DNA of 64,000 nucleotides from Streptosporangiaceae bacterium (GCA_025964695.1 JAOPYK010000140.1:1-64000); one strand, 5' to 3'; positions 1 to 9,364 are shown, counted from the stretch's first letter. Numbers and translations are program-made. The notes: a model not told the origin generated them from the sequence alone.

Positions 1-268
1 CCGCGAAGTACCGTCTGGCCATGGCCGATGATCCGCTGGAGTCGCTGCGCCGGCGGTCTGGCTGCTCGCCCGGGACCACCTGCACGTTGGAGCTGGACGG
101 TTCCGGACTTGCGCGGGGGCGGGGCCTCGTAGCTTGTGTTGGCGGACGGGCGGCTCGCCGCCTGCACAAGAGTCAATCGAGGGGGACTTCGGGACGCCAA
201 GGTGCCCGCAAATCCATGTGGCCCCGAACGAGACGGACGTCCGGAGCCACATCGATAAGGTCTTGCGC

Positions 269-472
269 CTACCTGGGACCGCCCAACGCTGCCCCCGTGG
301 GCAGATTCAGGAGATTGTTGGTGGGTTTGCCGTCAGCGTAGGTCTGGAGATACTTTTCGCCACGCGGATTCGGAACCGTGTGAACCCCGATGTGGGGAGC
401 CTCCGTGATACGCCGACACGCGATCAAGGAGAGGAGGTGGTTGGACTGGCAAGGTTGGAGCGTCCGCTCCAC
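269..472 (-). pseudogene. Possible remnant of a DUF3892-type small protein
   Basis: A 67-aa minus-strand frame carries a stretch reading GEKYLQTYADG followed by KPTNNLLNLP. It resembles the C-terminal signature I recall for DUF3892 proteins (a YLRT-x-DG-x-x-DNL-x-x-LP pattern). The usual N-terminal half of that roughly 80-100 residue family is not recognisable upstream in this frame. Frames shift relative to each other around 330-520, and no ribosome-binding site precedes the GTG at 472. I therefore read it as a decayed gene. The family match is from memory and uncertain; it may be a chance frame. Confidence 0.28.
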
Positions 473-616
473 TCAAAGGAACTCTCTGAGATTGCGCCCG
501 AGAGGGCCGGCTCTTGTTCACAGGCCCGTGGCAGCGGCCGAAAAACTCGGTCAGGCGAACCTGCGCGGAACGGCCAGTGTCGCTCGATCATGTTCAGTGC
601 GACAGTCAAACGATCA

Positions 617-650
617 AGAGGCCAGCTCCCGATCCTGGGAACTGGCCTCT
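617..650 (-). terminator. Hairpin terminator of the tRNA-Pro gene
   Basis: Perfect 9-bp inverted repeat (617-625 with 642-650) just downstream of the tRNA 3' end on the minus strand. The following sequence in that direction is only weakly T-rich, so strength is uncertain. Confidence 0.55.
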
Positions 651-667
651 CACCTGGTACTTCTCTG

Positions 668-744
<77 letters not shown>

Positions 745-893
745 GTGGCTGCCCGGGAGTCGTACGTGCCTCCCGGCGCCTTGGACAGCTTAGCGGATCC
801 CCAGGAGTGCTGCGATCGCTTAAATCCAGGCGGCCTTGGGCCGCAGGTCCCCACAGCCGTCCGGCGGAGGCGGCCCGGCGACCGTGATCGTCT

Positions 894-1823
894 TCAGTTG
901 GGCCGAGGCACCAGAGTGAGCAAGGAGGCCTCGGGCGGGCAGCAGAAGCGGGCCGGGGCCATCGGTGAGGTGCCGAGGCCGGCGGAGACGTGCAGCCAGG
1001 AGGGGCCGTTGCGGTGCAGGCCCTTCACCCGGGCGCGCTCGATGCCGCAGTTGGTCACCAGAGCCCCGTAGAAGGGTACGCACAGCTGGCCGCCGTGGGT
1101 GTGCCCGGACAGGAGCAGTTCGTAGCCGTCGGCGGAGAAGCGGTCGAGGTTGCGCGGCTCGGGTGAATGGCTGACGCCGATGTGCAGGTCGGCCCGCGGA
1201 TCGACCGGGCCGGCGATCTTGTCGTATCGGTCCCGGTTGATGTGGGAGTCGTCGATGCCGCCGAACTCCACGTCGAGGTCGCCGACCTTCAGGCGTCCGA
1301 TGCGGTTGTTCAGGTCCAGCCAGCCCGCGGCCTGCAGAGCCGAGCCGAGCTCGCGGTAAGGCAGATCGGGGACGCGCCGGTTCCGCTCGTAGTCCTTCTT
1401 ACTGGTGCGCCACAGATAGCGGGCGGGGTTCTTGAAGACCGGGGAGTACAGGTCGTTCGAGCCGTACACGAACACGCCCGGTCGGTCGAGCAGCGGCCCG
1501 AGGGACTCGAGGAACGGCCCGATGGCGTCCCGATGCGAGATGGAGTCGCCCGTGTTGACGACCAGGTCGGGCTCGAGGGCGTCGAGGGAACGGACCCACT
1601 TGATCAGCCGGCTGCGACCCGGGGTGAGATGGGTGTCGGAGATGTGCAGGATCTTGATCGGCGGCCGCCCGGGTGCCAGTACGGGCACGTCGAAACGGCG
1701 CAGGTGGAACCAGTTGCGCTCGATGACCGACGCGTAACCGATCCCGGCGGCACCAGTCCCGATCAGACCAAGGGGTACGGCATAAAGCTTTCGCACGATT
1801 CTCCTTACAGCGACGTCTTCCAT
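894..1823 (-). CDS. Membrane-anchored metallophosphoesterase (YkuE/calcineurin type)
   Basis: About 309 aa. Dinuclear-metal phosphoesterase motifs appear in order: HISDTHL near residues 60-66, NTGDS near 90, a GSND variant of the usual GNHD, GVSHSP, and SGHTHGGQ near the C-terminus. One hydrophobic segment at about residues 13-33 should anchor it in the membrane with the catalytic domain outside or at the membrane face, as in YkuE-type enzymes. I use the ATG at 1823. The frame stays open to 1931, but that extension looks non-coding and overlaps the divergent promoter region of the GatB/YqeY gene. In M. tuberculosis a metallophosphoesterase gene (Rv3683) lies next to ponA2, which matches the order here. 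The substrate is unknown. Confidence 0.9.
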   Translation of the reverse strand: MEDVAVRRIVRKLYAVPLGLIGTGAAGIGYASVIERNWFHLRRFDVPVLAPGRPPIKILHISDTHLTPGRSRLIKWVRSLDALEPDLVVNTGDSISHRDAIGPFLESLGPLLDRPGVFVYGSNDLYSPVFKNPARYLWRTSKKDYERNRRVPDLPYRELGSALQAAGWLDLNNRIGRLKVGDLDVEFGGIDDSHINRDRYDKIAGPVDPRADLHIGVSHSPEPRNLDRFSADGYELLLSGHTHGGQLCVPFYGALVTNCGIERARVKGLHRNGPSWLHVSAGLGTSPMAPARFCCPPEASLLTLVPRPN

Positions 1824-1948
1824 GCTGCCAGAGATGCGCAGATGCACAGAACGTTCTGGGATGAAAGCCTTACGCAATAGTGCTTTCCGGGCAGCCGGCG
1901 CGGGTAATGAGGATGAGGCGTGGCGTCGCACGCGGCATCATGGACCTC

Positions 1949-2404
1949 ATGAGTGCCCTGAAGGAGAAGCTGCGGTCCGATCTGTCGGCCGCGATGAAGG
2001 CGCGCGACGAGCTACGCACTCGTACGTTGCGCATGGCCCTCACGGCGGTCACCACCGAGGAGGTCGCCGGCAAGCAGGCGAGGGAACTGTCCGACGACGA
2101 GATCGTCAAGGTGCTGTCCCGGGAGGCCAAGAAGCGCCGCGAGGCCGCCGAGGCCTTCGCTCAGGCGGACCGGGCCGAGCAGGCCCAGGCCGAGCGGGAC
2201 GAGGGAGCCGTGCTCGACACGTACCTGCCCGCGCAGTTGCCCGATGAGGAGCTCGCCGCGCTGGTGGCCGCCGCCGTCGCGGAAAGCGGTGCCGAGGGCC
2301 CGCGGGCGATGGGTCAGGTCATGAAGCTGGTGAACCCGAAGATCGCCGGCAGGGCGGAGGGCGGCCGGGTGGCCGCCGAGGTGAAGCGCCAGCTCGGCAC
2401 CTGA
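1949..2404 (+). CDS. GatB/YqeY domain-containing protein
   Basis: 151 aa, typical for free-standing YqeY proteins, which share the helical tail domain of amidotransferase subunit GatB that contacts tRNA. The C-terminus shows the family pattern: DTYLPAQLP, a GPRAMGQVMK stretch, and a KIAGRAEGGRVAAEVK end. The exact role of stand-alone YqeY is not established. The ATG at 1949 is chosen because homologues begin with a short MSxLKEKLRxDL helix; an upstream in-frame start at 1880 adds non-conserved sequence. The gene is divergent from the metallophosphoesterase and ends in a strong hairpin. Confidence 0.92.
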   Translation: MSALKEKLRSDLSAAMKARDELRTRTLRMALTAVTTEEVAGKQARELSDDEIVKVLSREAKKRREAAEAFAQADRAEQAQAERDEGAVLDTYLPAQLPDEELAALVAAAVAESGAEGPRAMGQVMKLVNPKIAGRAEGGRVAAEVKRQLGT

Positions 2405-2427
2405 CGCGCCCGCCGGGCTCTTCCGCG

Positions 2428-2462
2428 AGCAGGCCCCCGATCCACTGGATCGGGGGCCTGCT
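2428..2462 (+). terminator. Rho-independent-like terminator after the GatB/YqeY gene
   Basis: Perfect 16-bp inverted repeat (2428-2443 / 2447-2462) with a 3-nt loop. It starts about 24 bases after the stop codon and has only a short T-tract. Confidence 0.8.
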
Positions 2463-2645
2463 GTGTTTGCGGACATTCTACGTACTTGTAGAAGAACTGT
2501 CCGTAGCCATTTCCCGCCCAGGTCAGCCACATGATCGATGATCAAGATGTCCACTTAGTCACAACTTTCGATTATGACTAGGTAAGAACCAGGTTTAGTC
2601 GCTAATGTCACTTGACCACTATGGGGCGGGGTTTTGGAGGTCACA

Positions 2646-3980
2646 GTGCGGCGAAAGTCCACTGCAGGGGGATGGCGCCGGGCGCGGGCGGCCGCAGGGC
2701 TGACGGGGGCGGCGTTGCTCCTCGCGACGGCGTGCGCCGGAGGTGGCAGCAAGGGTGACGGAGTGGCCGCCGCGGGCAAGGAGGACACCGCGGCGCCGCA
2801 GGTGACCATCACCCCGGCTGATGGAACCGGTAAGGCCAAGCCCGAGCAGGGCATCGAGGTGAAGGCCGCGAACGGCACCCTCGAGACGGTCGCCGTGCAG
2901 CTCAAGGGCCAGGACGTCCCCGGCGTCCTGTCGCCGGACAAGACCTCCTGGAAGTCCGCTTGGACGCTCACGCCCAACGCCTCCTACCAGGTGACGGCGA
3001 CGGCCAAGAACGCCAAGAAGAGCACGACGGCGAACAGCAAGTTCAAGACGCTGAAGGCTGCGCAGTCACTGTCCATCACCTCGGTCATGCCGAACGCGGG
3101 GCAGCGGGTCGGCATCGGTATGCCGATCGTTGTGAACTTCAATCGTTCGGTGACCGACCGCAAGGCGGTGGAGCGGTCTCTCCAGGTCGTCTCGGACCAG
3201 CCGAACGAGGGCGCCTGGCTCTGGAACGGCAGTCAGCAGGTGATCTTCCGGACCAAGAAGTACTGGGCTGCCAACCAGAAGATCGCGCTGACCGCGCACC
3301 TGGCCGGGGTGAAGTCGAGTTCGAGCACGTACGGCACCTCGGACTTCAAGCTGAAGTTCAAGATCGGTGACTCGCGCATCAGCAAGGTCAACACCCGGAC
3401 CCACCGGATGGTCGTCTACATCAACGGCAAGAAGGTGCAGAACGTCGGCATCAGCGCCGGCCGGGGGGGCGTGCGCAAGTACACGACGACGAACGGCATC
3501 CACCTGACCATGGAGAAGGAGAACCCGGTGACGATGATCTCGCCGGGAATCTCGCAGGGCCAGCCGGGCTACTACAAGGAGGTGGTGGGCTACGCCGTCC
3601 GCATCTCCAACAGCGGTGAGTACGTCCACTCCGCGCCCTGGTCGGTGGGCTCACAGGGGAACAGCAACGTCAGCCACGGCTGCATCAACGCCAGCCCGTC
3701 CTTCGCCACGTGGTTCTACAACCTCGCCCAGTGGGGCGACATCGTCGCGATCACGGGCACCGACCGTGAGCTGGAGTGGGACAACGGCTACGGCTTCTGG
3801 CAGAAGCCGTGGAAGCAGTGGGTGAAGGGCAGTGCCTTCGACAAGTCGGTGTCCACGGACGCGTCGGGAGCGATGCCCACGAGCCCGTCCGCGACCCCGG
3901 CCACCTCGCCGGTCGCCGGTGCGGGTACCACTCCGGGTACGACTCCCGCGACGACTCCCGCAGGCACCCCGACGCCATAA
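2646..3980 (+). CDS. L,D-transpeptidase lipoprotein (Ig-like plus YkuD domains)
   Basis: 444 aa. An Arg-rich N-terminus, hydrophobic run and lipobox LATAC give a lipidated Cys at about residue 30. Ser/Lys-rich Ig-like modules follow (roughly residues 45-240). The YkuD catalytic domain ends with the SHGCIN motif at residues 343-348, with nucleophile Cys346. A Pro/Thr/Ala-rich tail closes the protein. Such enzymes make 3->3 cross-links in peptidoglycan on the outer face of the membrane. GTG at 2646 is preferred because GGAGGT lies 5 nt upstream; a TTG at 2634 would overlap that site. It faces the class A PBP gene convergently across a shared terminator, so two cross-linking enzymes are neighbours. 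Confidence 0.95.
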   Translation: MRRKSTAGGWRRARAAAGLTGAALLLATACAGGGSKGDGVAAAGKEDTAAPQVTITPADGTGKAKPEQGIEVKAANGTLETVAVQLKGQDVPGVLSPDKTSWKSAWTLTPNASYQVTATAKNAKKSTTANSKFKTLKAAQSLSITSVMPNAGQRVGIGMPIVVNFNRSVTDRKAVERSLQVVSDQPNEGAWLWNGSQQVIFRTKKYWAANQKIALTAHLAGVKSSSSTYGTSDFKLKFKIGDSRISKVNTRTHRMVVYINGKKVQNVGISAGRGGVRKYTTTNGIHLTMEKENPVTMISPGISQGQPGYYKEVVGYAVRISNSGEYVHSAPWSVGSQGNSNVSHGCINASPSFATWFYNLAQWGDIVAITGTDRELEWDNGYGFWQKPWKQWVKGSAFDKSVSTDASGAMPTSPSATPATSPVAGAGTTPGTTPATTPAGTPTP

Positions 3981-4005
3981 CGTCCCGGATCGCGCATGCA
4001 AGCCG

Positions 4006-4046
4006 CGCGAGAGGCCCCGATCCACTGTGGAGCGGGGCCTCTCGCG
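4006..4046. terminator. Bidirectional terminator between L,D-transpeptidase and PBP genes
   Basis: Perfect 14-bp inverted repeat (4006-4019 / 4033-4046) with a 13-nt loop in the 80-bp gap between two convergent stop codons. Confidence 0.8.
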
Positions 4047-4060
4047 TTACAGGGTTCCTC

Positions 4061-6469
4061 TCACGGGGTGGTCTGGGGCGGCCAGTGGAAACCGTTGCCG
4101 CGGTTGCCCGTGCCCCCGTTGGAGCCGGGAATGCCAGGCAAGCCGGGATTGCCGTTGCCGTTACCCGGGCCGCCGCCCGCCACGTTCTTCCCGTTGCTGA
4201 TGAAGATCAGGACGGTGGTGCCCTGCTCTGCCTTGCTGCCGCCGCTGGGCGTGGTGTAGGCCACGGTGCCCATGGGCTGGTCGGACTGCACCGGGCTGGG
4301 TGAGACTGTCGCGCTGAAACCGGCGGCGGCGAGCTCGGCTTTGGCTACGCCGACCGAGGCCCCCTTGAGGTCGGGCACATCGACCGAGGTGACGTCACCG
4401 AAGTCATTGGTCGGCTCGGTGAAGGACATCACTGGCCTGCCCTCCAGGGCCTGGCGCATCGACCGTGCCCAGATCGGGCCGGGGATGGTGGCGCCGTAGA
4501 CGCCGTAGACGGGGTACTTGAAGCCGCCCCGGATGTCCCAGTAGGCCACCGCGGAGGCCAGGTTCGGGGTGTAGCCGGCGAACACTGCGCAGGAGTAGCT
4601 CTCGCAGGTGCCGGTCTTGCCGGCGGCGGGACGGCCGACCGAGGGGACGCCCTTGGCGGTGCCCTGGCTCAGCACACCCTTGAGGATCTTGGTGGTCTCG
4701 TCCGCGATGTCCCGGTCGACGGCCTGTTGGCAGTCCGGCTTGGGCACCTTGAGCTTGTTGCCCTTCGCGTCGGTGACCTCGGTGATCGCGATCGGCGCGC
4801 AGTACTTCCCGCGGGCCGCGATCCCGGCGTAGGCGGCCGACAGATGGACCATGTCGACCTCGTTGGTGCCCAGGACCTGCGAGGTGAAGGGCAGCAACCG
4901 GTTGCCGTCGGCGCGCTTGAGGCCGAAGTTCTCGGCCATCTTGATGGCGTCGCAGACGCCCACCCTGCGCTCCAGCTGGGCGTAGAAGGTGTTCACCGAA
5001 TGCCAGGTGCCGGTCCGCAGATTGAATTGGCCCTTCTCGCTGTCGCCCGCGTTGCCGACGTCCCAGGTACCGCTGGTCAGGTTCTTGCCGTGCATCTCCC
5101 TGTTATCGATCTTCATGTAGCCGTCGTACACGCAGGGGGAGAAGCCGCCGATGGAGATCTGGGCGGGAGAGTTGAAGCTGGTGCTGACGGGAATGCCCTG
5201 GTCGAGAGCGGCCATCAGGGTGAAGACCTTGAAGGTCGACCCGGCGGAGACACCGACGCCGCCACCGTGCTGGGAGTCGGCCGCAAGGTTGATGGACGTC
5301 TGCTGCTTGCCGTTGCCGAATCCCTTGCTGGTCGCGATGGCCTTGAGCTTGCCGGTGCCCGGCTCCACCATCGCCTGCACCCCGACCTGCTTCTCGCCGG
5401 AAGCGACCTCGCTGGCCAGCCCATCCTCGGCGGCCCGCTGTGCCTGCGGGTCGAGGGTCGTACGGATGTTGTAGCCGCCGCGCTTGAGCTTGCGCAGGAT
5501 GACCGCCTGCTTGCTCGGCTTCAGCTTCCAGTACGTGCCGTTGGACAGGATGTTGAGCATCTCGTACCGGACGTACTCGCAGAAGAACGGTGCCTTGCTG
5601 GTGTCACAGCCGCCCTGGGGCTTGTGCTGGTTGAGCTTGATCGGCTCGTTGGCGGTCCGGTCCGCCTGCTGCCTGGTGATGATGCCGAGGTCGGACATCC
5701 GGTAGAGCACCGTGTTGCGGCGCTTCAGGGCCGCTCCCTGGTGCAGGGTCGGGTCGTAGGCGTACGGGCTGTTGGTGACCCCGGCGAGCAGCGCCGATTC
5801 GGCCAGGTTCAGCTTCGAGGCCGGCTTGTCAAAGTAACGCTTGGCGGCGGCCTGCACCCCGTAGGCCCCGGCACCGAAGTACGCCACGTTGAGATAACCC
5901 TGCAGGATCTGGTCCTTGGACATTTTCTTCTCGATGTCCAGGGCGTACCGCAGCTCGCGCAGCTTGCGGCCCACGGTGGGCGCGATCACCGCCCGCTCCT
6001 GGGCCGGGGTGTCGGCGTTCTCCAGCAACAGGTTTTTGACATACTGCTGAGTCAGCGAGGAGCCACCCTGCTTGGTCGCACCGGCCTGGGCGTTGGTGGC
6101 CAGCGCCCGGATGGCGGCCTTGATGTCGAGGGCGCCGTGTTCGTAGAACCTGGAGTCCTCGATGGCCACGATCGACTTGCGCATGACGTCGGCGACCTGA
6201 TCTAAGCGCACGGATTCTCGGTACTCGTCGAAGAACGTCGCCAGCTGTGAGCCGTTCGCGGCGTAGACCACCGTCTTCTCCGGCGGCGGCGAGGTGTTCA
6301 GCTCCGAGGGCATGTTGTCGAACGCGGCGGCCGCGTCGCGCGCGGTCACGCCGATGCCGCTCACTCCGGGCAACGCCACGAAGGCGACCAGTACTCCCGC
6401 GACCACGCTCGCTGCTACCAGCTGGAACAGCTTGGTGAACGCACTTTCCCGATCATGATTTTCCTGCAC
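4061..6469 (-). CDS. ponA2: Class A penicillin-binding protein with PASTA domain (PonA2-like)
   Basis: 802 aa from the GTG at 6469. A GTG at 6517 would add 16 residues, and neither start has a good ribosome-binding site. One membrane helix lies at about residues 13-34. The GT51 glycosyltransferase domain has EDSRFYEHG (catalytic Glu about 104) and GGSSLTQQYVKN. The transpeptidase domain has STFK (411-414, acyl-Ser), SVN (491-493) and KTGT (618-621). One PASTA domain (about 696-760) and a Gly/Asn/Pro-rich tail follow. It polymerises and cross-links peptidoglycan outside the membrane. It is divergent from a WhiB4/WblA gene exactly as ponA2 is in mycobacteria. Two Cys pairs in the transpeptidase half might be redox active; that is inference. 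Confidence 0.96.
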   Translation of the reverse strand: MQENHDRESAFTKLFQLVAASVVAGVLVAFVALPGVSGIGVTARDAAAAFDNMPSELNTSPPPEKTVVYAANGSQLATFFDEYRESVRLDQVADVMRKSIVAIEDSRFYEHGALDIKAAIRALATNAQAGATKQGGSSLTQQYVKNLLLENADTPAQERAVIAPTVGRKLRELRYALDIEKKMSKDQILQGYLNVAYFGAGAYGVQAAAKRYFDKPASKLNLAESALLAGVTNSPYAYDPTLHQGAALKRRNTVLYRMSDLGIITRQQADRTANEPIKLNQHKPQGGCDTSKAPFFCEYVRYEMLNILSNGTYWKLKPSKQAVILRKLKRGGYNIRTTLDPQAQRAAEDGLASEVASGEKQVGVQAMVEPGTGKLKAIATSKGFGNGKQQTSINLAADSQHGGGVGVSAGSTFKVFTLMAALDQGIPVSTSFNSPAQISIGGFSPCVYDGYMKIDNREMHGKNLTSGTWDVGNAGDSEKGQFNLRTGTWHSVNTFYAQLERRVGVCDAIKMAENFGLKRADGNRLLPFTSQVLGTNEVDMVHLSAAYAGIAARGKYCAPIAITEVTDAKGNKLKVPKPDCQQAVDRDIADETTKILKGVLSQGTAKGVPSVGRPAAGKTGTCESYSCAVFAGYTPNLASAVAYWDIRGGFKYPVYGVYGATIPGPIWARSMRQALEGRPVMSFTEPTNDFGDVTSVDVPDLKGASVGVAKAELAAAGFSATVSPSPVQSDQPMGTVAYTTPSGGSKAEQGTTVLIFISNGKNVAGGGPGNGNGNPGLPGIPGSNGGTGNRGNGFHWPPQTTP

Positions 6470-6712
6470 GCGTCTAAGGTACCCGTGAGGGCCGGGCGCA
6501 TACGGGGCGGCGACCACTGGTTACGGCCCCGGTACAGGTAACTAGTCCGATCCGGCACCGGGCTATATCGAGAATGGGCCCATTGGGGGCTGTTGAATCG
6601 CCCCTCGCTTCCGTAAGTTCTTCCCCACGGCTTTCGTTTGGCGGCCAGACGTCCGCGCCCGTCCTGGCCATGGAGCGCAGAACACACAAGACCCTAGGGG
6701 AGTGGGGCCAAG

Positions 6713-7039
6713 ATGTGGATCACGGATTGGACTGCCCGCGCCGCCTGCCGTAACGCGGATCCTGATGCCCTCTTCGTGCAGGGAGCGGCCCAGAACAGGG
6801 CCAAGCTCATCTGCCGAGGGTGTCCAGTGCGGACAGAGTGCCTGGCCGACGCGCTAGACAACCGAATTGAATTCGGTGTCTGGGGTGGTATGACCGAGAG
6901 GGAACGGCGTGCTCTGATGCGGAGGCGCCCGGATGTCACATCCTGGCGTGACCTGTTGGAAACCGCGAAAGAAGAGTACGAGCGATCCACGGATGACACG
7001 GATGCAGACGTGGACGTGGACGAGCTCGTCGCAAGCTGA
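6713..7039 (+). CDS. wblA: WhiB-family iron-sulfur regulator (WblA/WhiB4 type)
   Basis: 108 aa. The four cluster-binding cysteines are C12, C34, C37 and C43 (C-x21-C-x2-C-x5-C), followed by the GVWGG turn and a basic RRALMRRRP segment typical of Wbl DNA-binding tails. Wbl proteins carry an O2/NO-sensitive [4Fe-4S] cluster. Next to ponA2 and the ArsA pair, this position corresponds to whiB4 of mycobacteria and wblA of Streptomyces, which affect redox response and development (known for those genera). ATG 6713 follows a G-rich stretch. Its Asp/Glu-rich C-terminus is longer than the conserved core. Confidence 0.95.
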   Translation: MWITDWTARAACRNADPDALFVQGAAQNRAKLICRGCPVRTECLADALDNRIEFGVWGGMTERERRALMRRRPDVTSWRDLLETAKEEYERSTDDTDADVDVDELVAS

Positions 7040-7086
7040 TCGAGCCTGCCGGCCCCCGGCCCCCAGCCGGATGTGTCGCTCGTTTC

Positions 7087-7131
7087 AACGGATCTTGGCT
7101 GGGAGCCGCCTGCTCCCAGCCAAGATCCGTT
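7087..7131. terminator. Strong bidirectional terminator between wblA and the ArsA operon
   Basis: Perfect 19-bp inverted repeat (7087-7105 / 7113-7131) with a 7-nt loop, located between convergent genes. Confidence 0.88.
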
Positions 7132-7161
7132 CGTGCCGGGTCACCACTGAGTCAATGATGC

Positions 7162-8334
7162 TCAGGCAGCGGGCTTGAGCTGTGTGCCCAGGGCATCGCC
7201 GACCAGGCCCAGCCCTTCCAGGTCGTGTACGTCTTCGGACTGTGCGGGCACCGCCACCACGGGGACCCTCGGGTGAGCCGAGGTGAAGTGTTCGCGCAAC
7301 CGAGCCTCCCGGGCCGCGAGCTGCATACGCTCGGCGTGCAGCCGCAGCAGGGCGGCCGTCAGGGTGTGCTCACCGCGTTCGGCGAGCATCTCCGCGGCGG
7401 CCTGGCTACGTGCGGCCGACAGCGTCGAGGCCCCAGACTCGTCCCCTGACTCGTGGGCCATTTCGTGGACGCGGTTGACCACCAGCCCCGCCAGCGGCAT
7501 CCGTTCCTCGGCGAGGCGTTCCACGAAGTACGACGCCTCCCGCATCGCGTCGGGCTCCGGTGAGGCGACGACCAGGAAGGCCGTTCCCGGGGTCTGCAGG
7601 AGCTCGTAGGTCTTCTGGGCGCGTTCCCGGAATCCGCCGAACATCGTGTCGAAGGCCGCCACGAACGTCTGGACGTCCTTGAGCAGCTGCACGCCGATCA
7701 CCTTGTTGACGACGCTGGTGAACATGCTGAACCCGGCGCTCAGCATCTTGACGCCCAACCGGCCGCCGGTCTTGGCCGGGGCCGCGAGGATCTTCATGAG
7801 CCGGCCGTCGAGGAACCTGCCCATGCGTTCTGGTGCGTCGAGGAAGTCCAGCGCGTTACGGGACGGCGGGGTGTCGACCACGATGAGGTCCCAGGCGCCC
7901 GATCGGTGCAGTTGACCGAGCTTCTCCATCGCCATGTACTCCTGCGTGCCGGACAGGCTCGAGGACAGCGACTGGTAGAAGGGATTGGCCAGGATCTGCT
8001 TGGCACGGTCCGGATCCGAGTGCGCCTCGACGATCTCGTCGAAGGTGCGCTTCATGTCGAGCATCATGGCGTGCAGCTCGCCCTCGCCCTCGAATCCCTC
8101 GATCCGGCGCGGGCTGTTGTCGAGCTCGCTGAGGCCCATCGACTGGGCCAGCCGGCGGGCCGGGTCCACGGTGAGGACGACCACGTCGCGGCCTCGCTGG
8201 GCGGCGCGCAGCCCGAGGGCCGCGGCGGTCGTGGTCTTGCCGACCCCGCCTGACCCACAGCAGACGATGATCCGGGTGCGCTGGTCGTCGATCAGCCGGT
8301 CGATGTCGAGGACGGGGGGAGCCTTCGCGCTCAT
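7162..8334 (-). CDS. ArsA/Get3-family ATPase, second gene of pair
   Basis: 390 aa SIMIBI-class P-loop ATPase. Walker A GSGGVGKTTT lies near residues 27-36, a VLTVDPARRLAQ switch region near 55, and the VVDTPPS segment of the switch II region in the middle. Arsenite-pump ATPases and Get3 share this fold, but no arsenic genes are nearby. Mycobacterial orthologues (Rv3680/Rv3679) form a paired complex that responds to metabolic stress. It lies 34 bp downstream of its partner in an operon. The sequence has no obvious Cys metal site, so arsenite transport is unlikely. It probably forms a heteromer with the neighbour. Confidence 0.92.
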   Translation of the reverse strand: MSAKAPPVLDIDRLIDDQRTRIIVCCGSGGVGKTTTAAALGLRAAQRGRDVVVLTVDPARRLAQSMGLSELDNSPRRIEGFEGEGELHAMMLDMKRTFDEIVEAHSDPDRAKQILANPFYQSLSSSLSGTQEYMAMEKLGQLHRSGAWDLIVVDTPPSRNALDFLDAPERMGRFLDGRLMKILAAPAKTGGRLGVKMLSAGFSMFTSVVNKVIGVQLLKDVQTFVAAFDTMFGGFRERAQKTYELLQTPGTAFLVVASPEPDAMREASYFVERLAEERMPLAGLVVNRVHEMAHESGDESGASTLSAARSQAAAEMLAERGEHTLTAALLRLHAERMQLAAREARLREHFTSAHPRVPVVAVPAQSEDVHDLEGLGLVGDALGTQLKPAA

Positions 8335-8368
8335 CGGAGGGTGCCTCTCTGTTCGCGAGCGTTCCTGC

Positions 8369-9364
8369 TCATGCCGCGCCCTGCTCGCGCAGGGTCTGGG
8401 CGAGGTCGTACAGCCCCGCCAGGTCCACTCCCTCGGTGAGCATCGGCAGCTCGTAACGAGGTTGGTCGAGGACGGACAGCCGCTGCATCTCGCGCCGCTC
8501 CAAGGCGGTGCGCTGGGCGCGGTCGGCCGCTTCGGCGGCCAGCATCGCGGTGATCTGCCCGGCGTCCTGGTCCAGCCCGGCGGCCTTCACGCCGCGGGTG
8601 ATCTCTTCGAGGTCGAGACGGCCGCTGCTCGCCGCCTCCAGGTCCGTTTCGGGCAGTACGAGGGGCCGCTCCATGTTGACGATCACCCCTCCGACCGGAA
8701 TGCCGCTCGCGTGCAGGTCTGAAGCGCCGTCCAGGGTCTCCTGCACCGGCATCTCCTCGAGCAGCGTGACGAAGTGCACGACCGTCTCGGGGCTGCGCAT
8801 CACCTGCATCACGGTGTCGGCGTGGTTGCGGATGGGGCCCATCTTGGCCAGCCCGGCCACCTCGGTGTTGACATTGAGGAACTTGGTGATCCGCCCGGTC
8901 GGCGGGGCGTCCATGACGACCGCGTCGTAGACCCGCGACCCGTTCTTCTTCCTGCGCCGTACGGCCTCGCTCGCCTTACCGGTCAGGATCACGTCACGGA
9001 GCCCGGGAGCGATCGTGGTGACGAAGTCGACGACCCCGAGCTTGCTCAGCGCCTTGCCGGCCCGTTTGAGGTTGTAGAACATCTCGAGGTACTCCAGGAG
9101 CGCCTCTTCGGTGTCGATGGCCAGCGCGTAGACGTCCCCGCCCTCGGGCGCCACCGCCACCTTGCGCTCTTCATACGGCAGCGGCGGGGTGTCAAAGAGC
9201 TGGGCGATGCCCTGCCGCCCCTCGACCTCCACGAGCAGGACCTTGCGTCCGCCGGCGGCGAGCGCCAGCGCGAGCGCGGCGGCCACGGTGGTCTTCCCCG
9301 TGCCGCCTTTGCCCGTGACGACGTGCAGTCGGACGCCGTCCCAATCGGTATCTCTCGCGCTCAC
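8369..9364 (-). CDS. ArsA/Get3-family ATPase, first gene of pair
   Basis: 331 aa. Walker A GKGGTGKTT sits at residues 17-25, with the signature lysine in the first position as in MinD/ArsA ATPases. VMDAPPTGR in the middle matches the switch II region. It starts with GTG at 9364 and is first in a two-gene operon with the ArsA-like ATPase at 7162-8334. The pair corresponds to Rv3679/Rv3680 by order. Partner and client are unknown in this organism. A cytoplasmic location is expected, as there is no hydrophobic segment. Confidence 0.92.
   Translation of the reverse strand: MSARDTDWDGVRLHVVTGKGGTGKTTVAAALALALAAGGRKVLLVEVEGRQGIAQLFDTPPLPYEERKVAVAPEGGDVYALAIDTEEALLEYLEMFYNLKRAGKALSKLGVVDFVTTIAPGLRDVILTGKASEAVRRRKKNGSRVYDAVVMDAPPTGRITKFLNVNTEVAGLAKMGPIRNHADTVMQVMRSPETVVHFVTLLEEMPVQETLDGASDLHASGIPVGGVIVNMERPLVLPETDLEAASSGRLDLEEITRGVKAAGLDQDAGQITAMLAAEAADRAQRTALERREMQRLSVLDQPRYELPMLTEGVDLAGLYDLAQTLREQGAA

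Larger units (their letters stand above)
1..667. other. Unassigned left-edge region, no intact gene seen
   Basis: No open frame here shows the codon bias of the neighbours. Its base composition is more mixed than the genes to the right. The only protein-like signal is a possible DUF3892 remnant on the minus strand (269-472). The far right end holds the terminator hairpin of the tRNA gene. The window edge cuts the region, so a gene entering from the left cannot be excluded. Confidence 0.5.

Noticed and set aside
4727-6205. 492-codon plus frame opposite the penicillin-binding protein
   Set aside because: Mirror of the PBP gene, whose catalytic motifs are intact on the minus strand.
7162-9364. 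Arsenic resistance operon
   Set aside because: ArsA-like ATPases but no arsB, arsC or arsR and no Cys metal site; order matches the mycobacterial Rv3679-Rv3680 pair.
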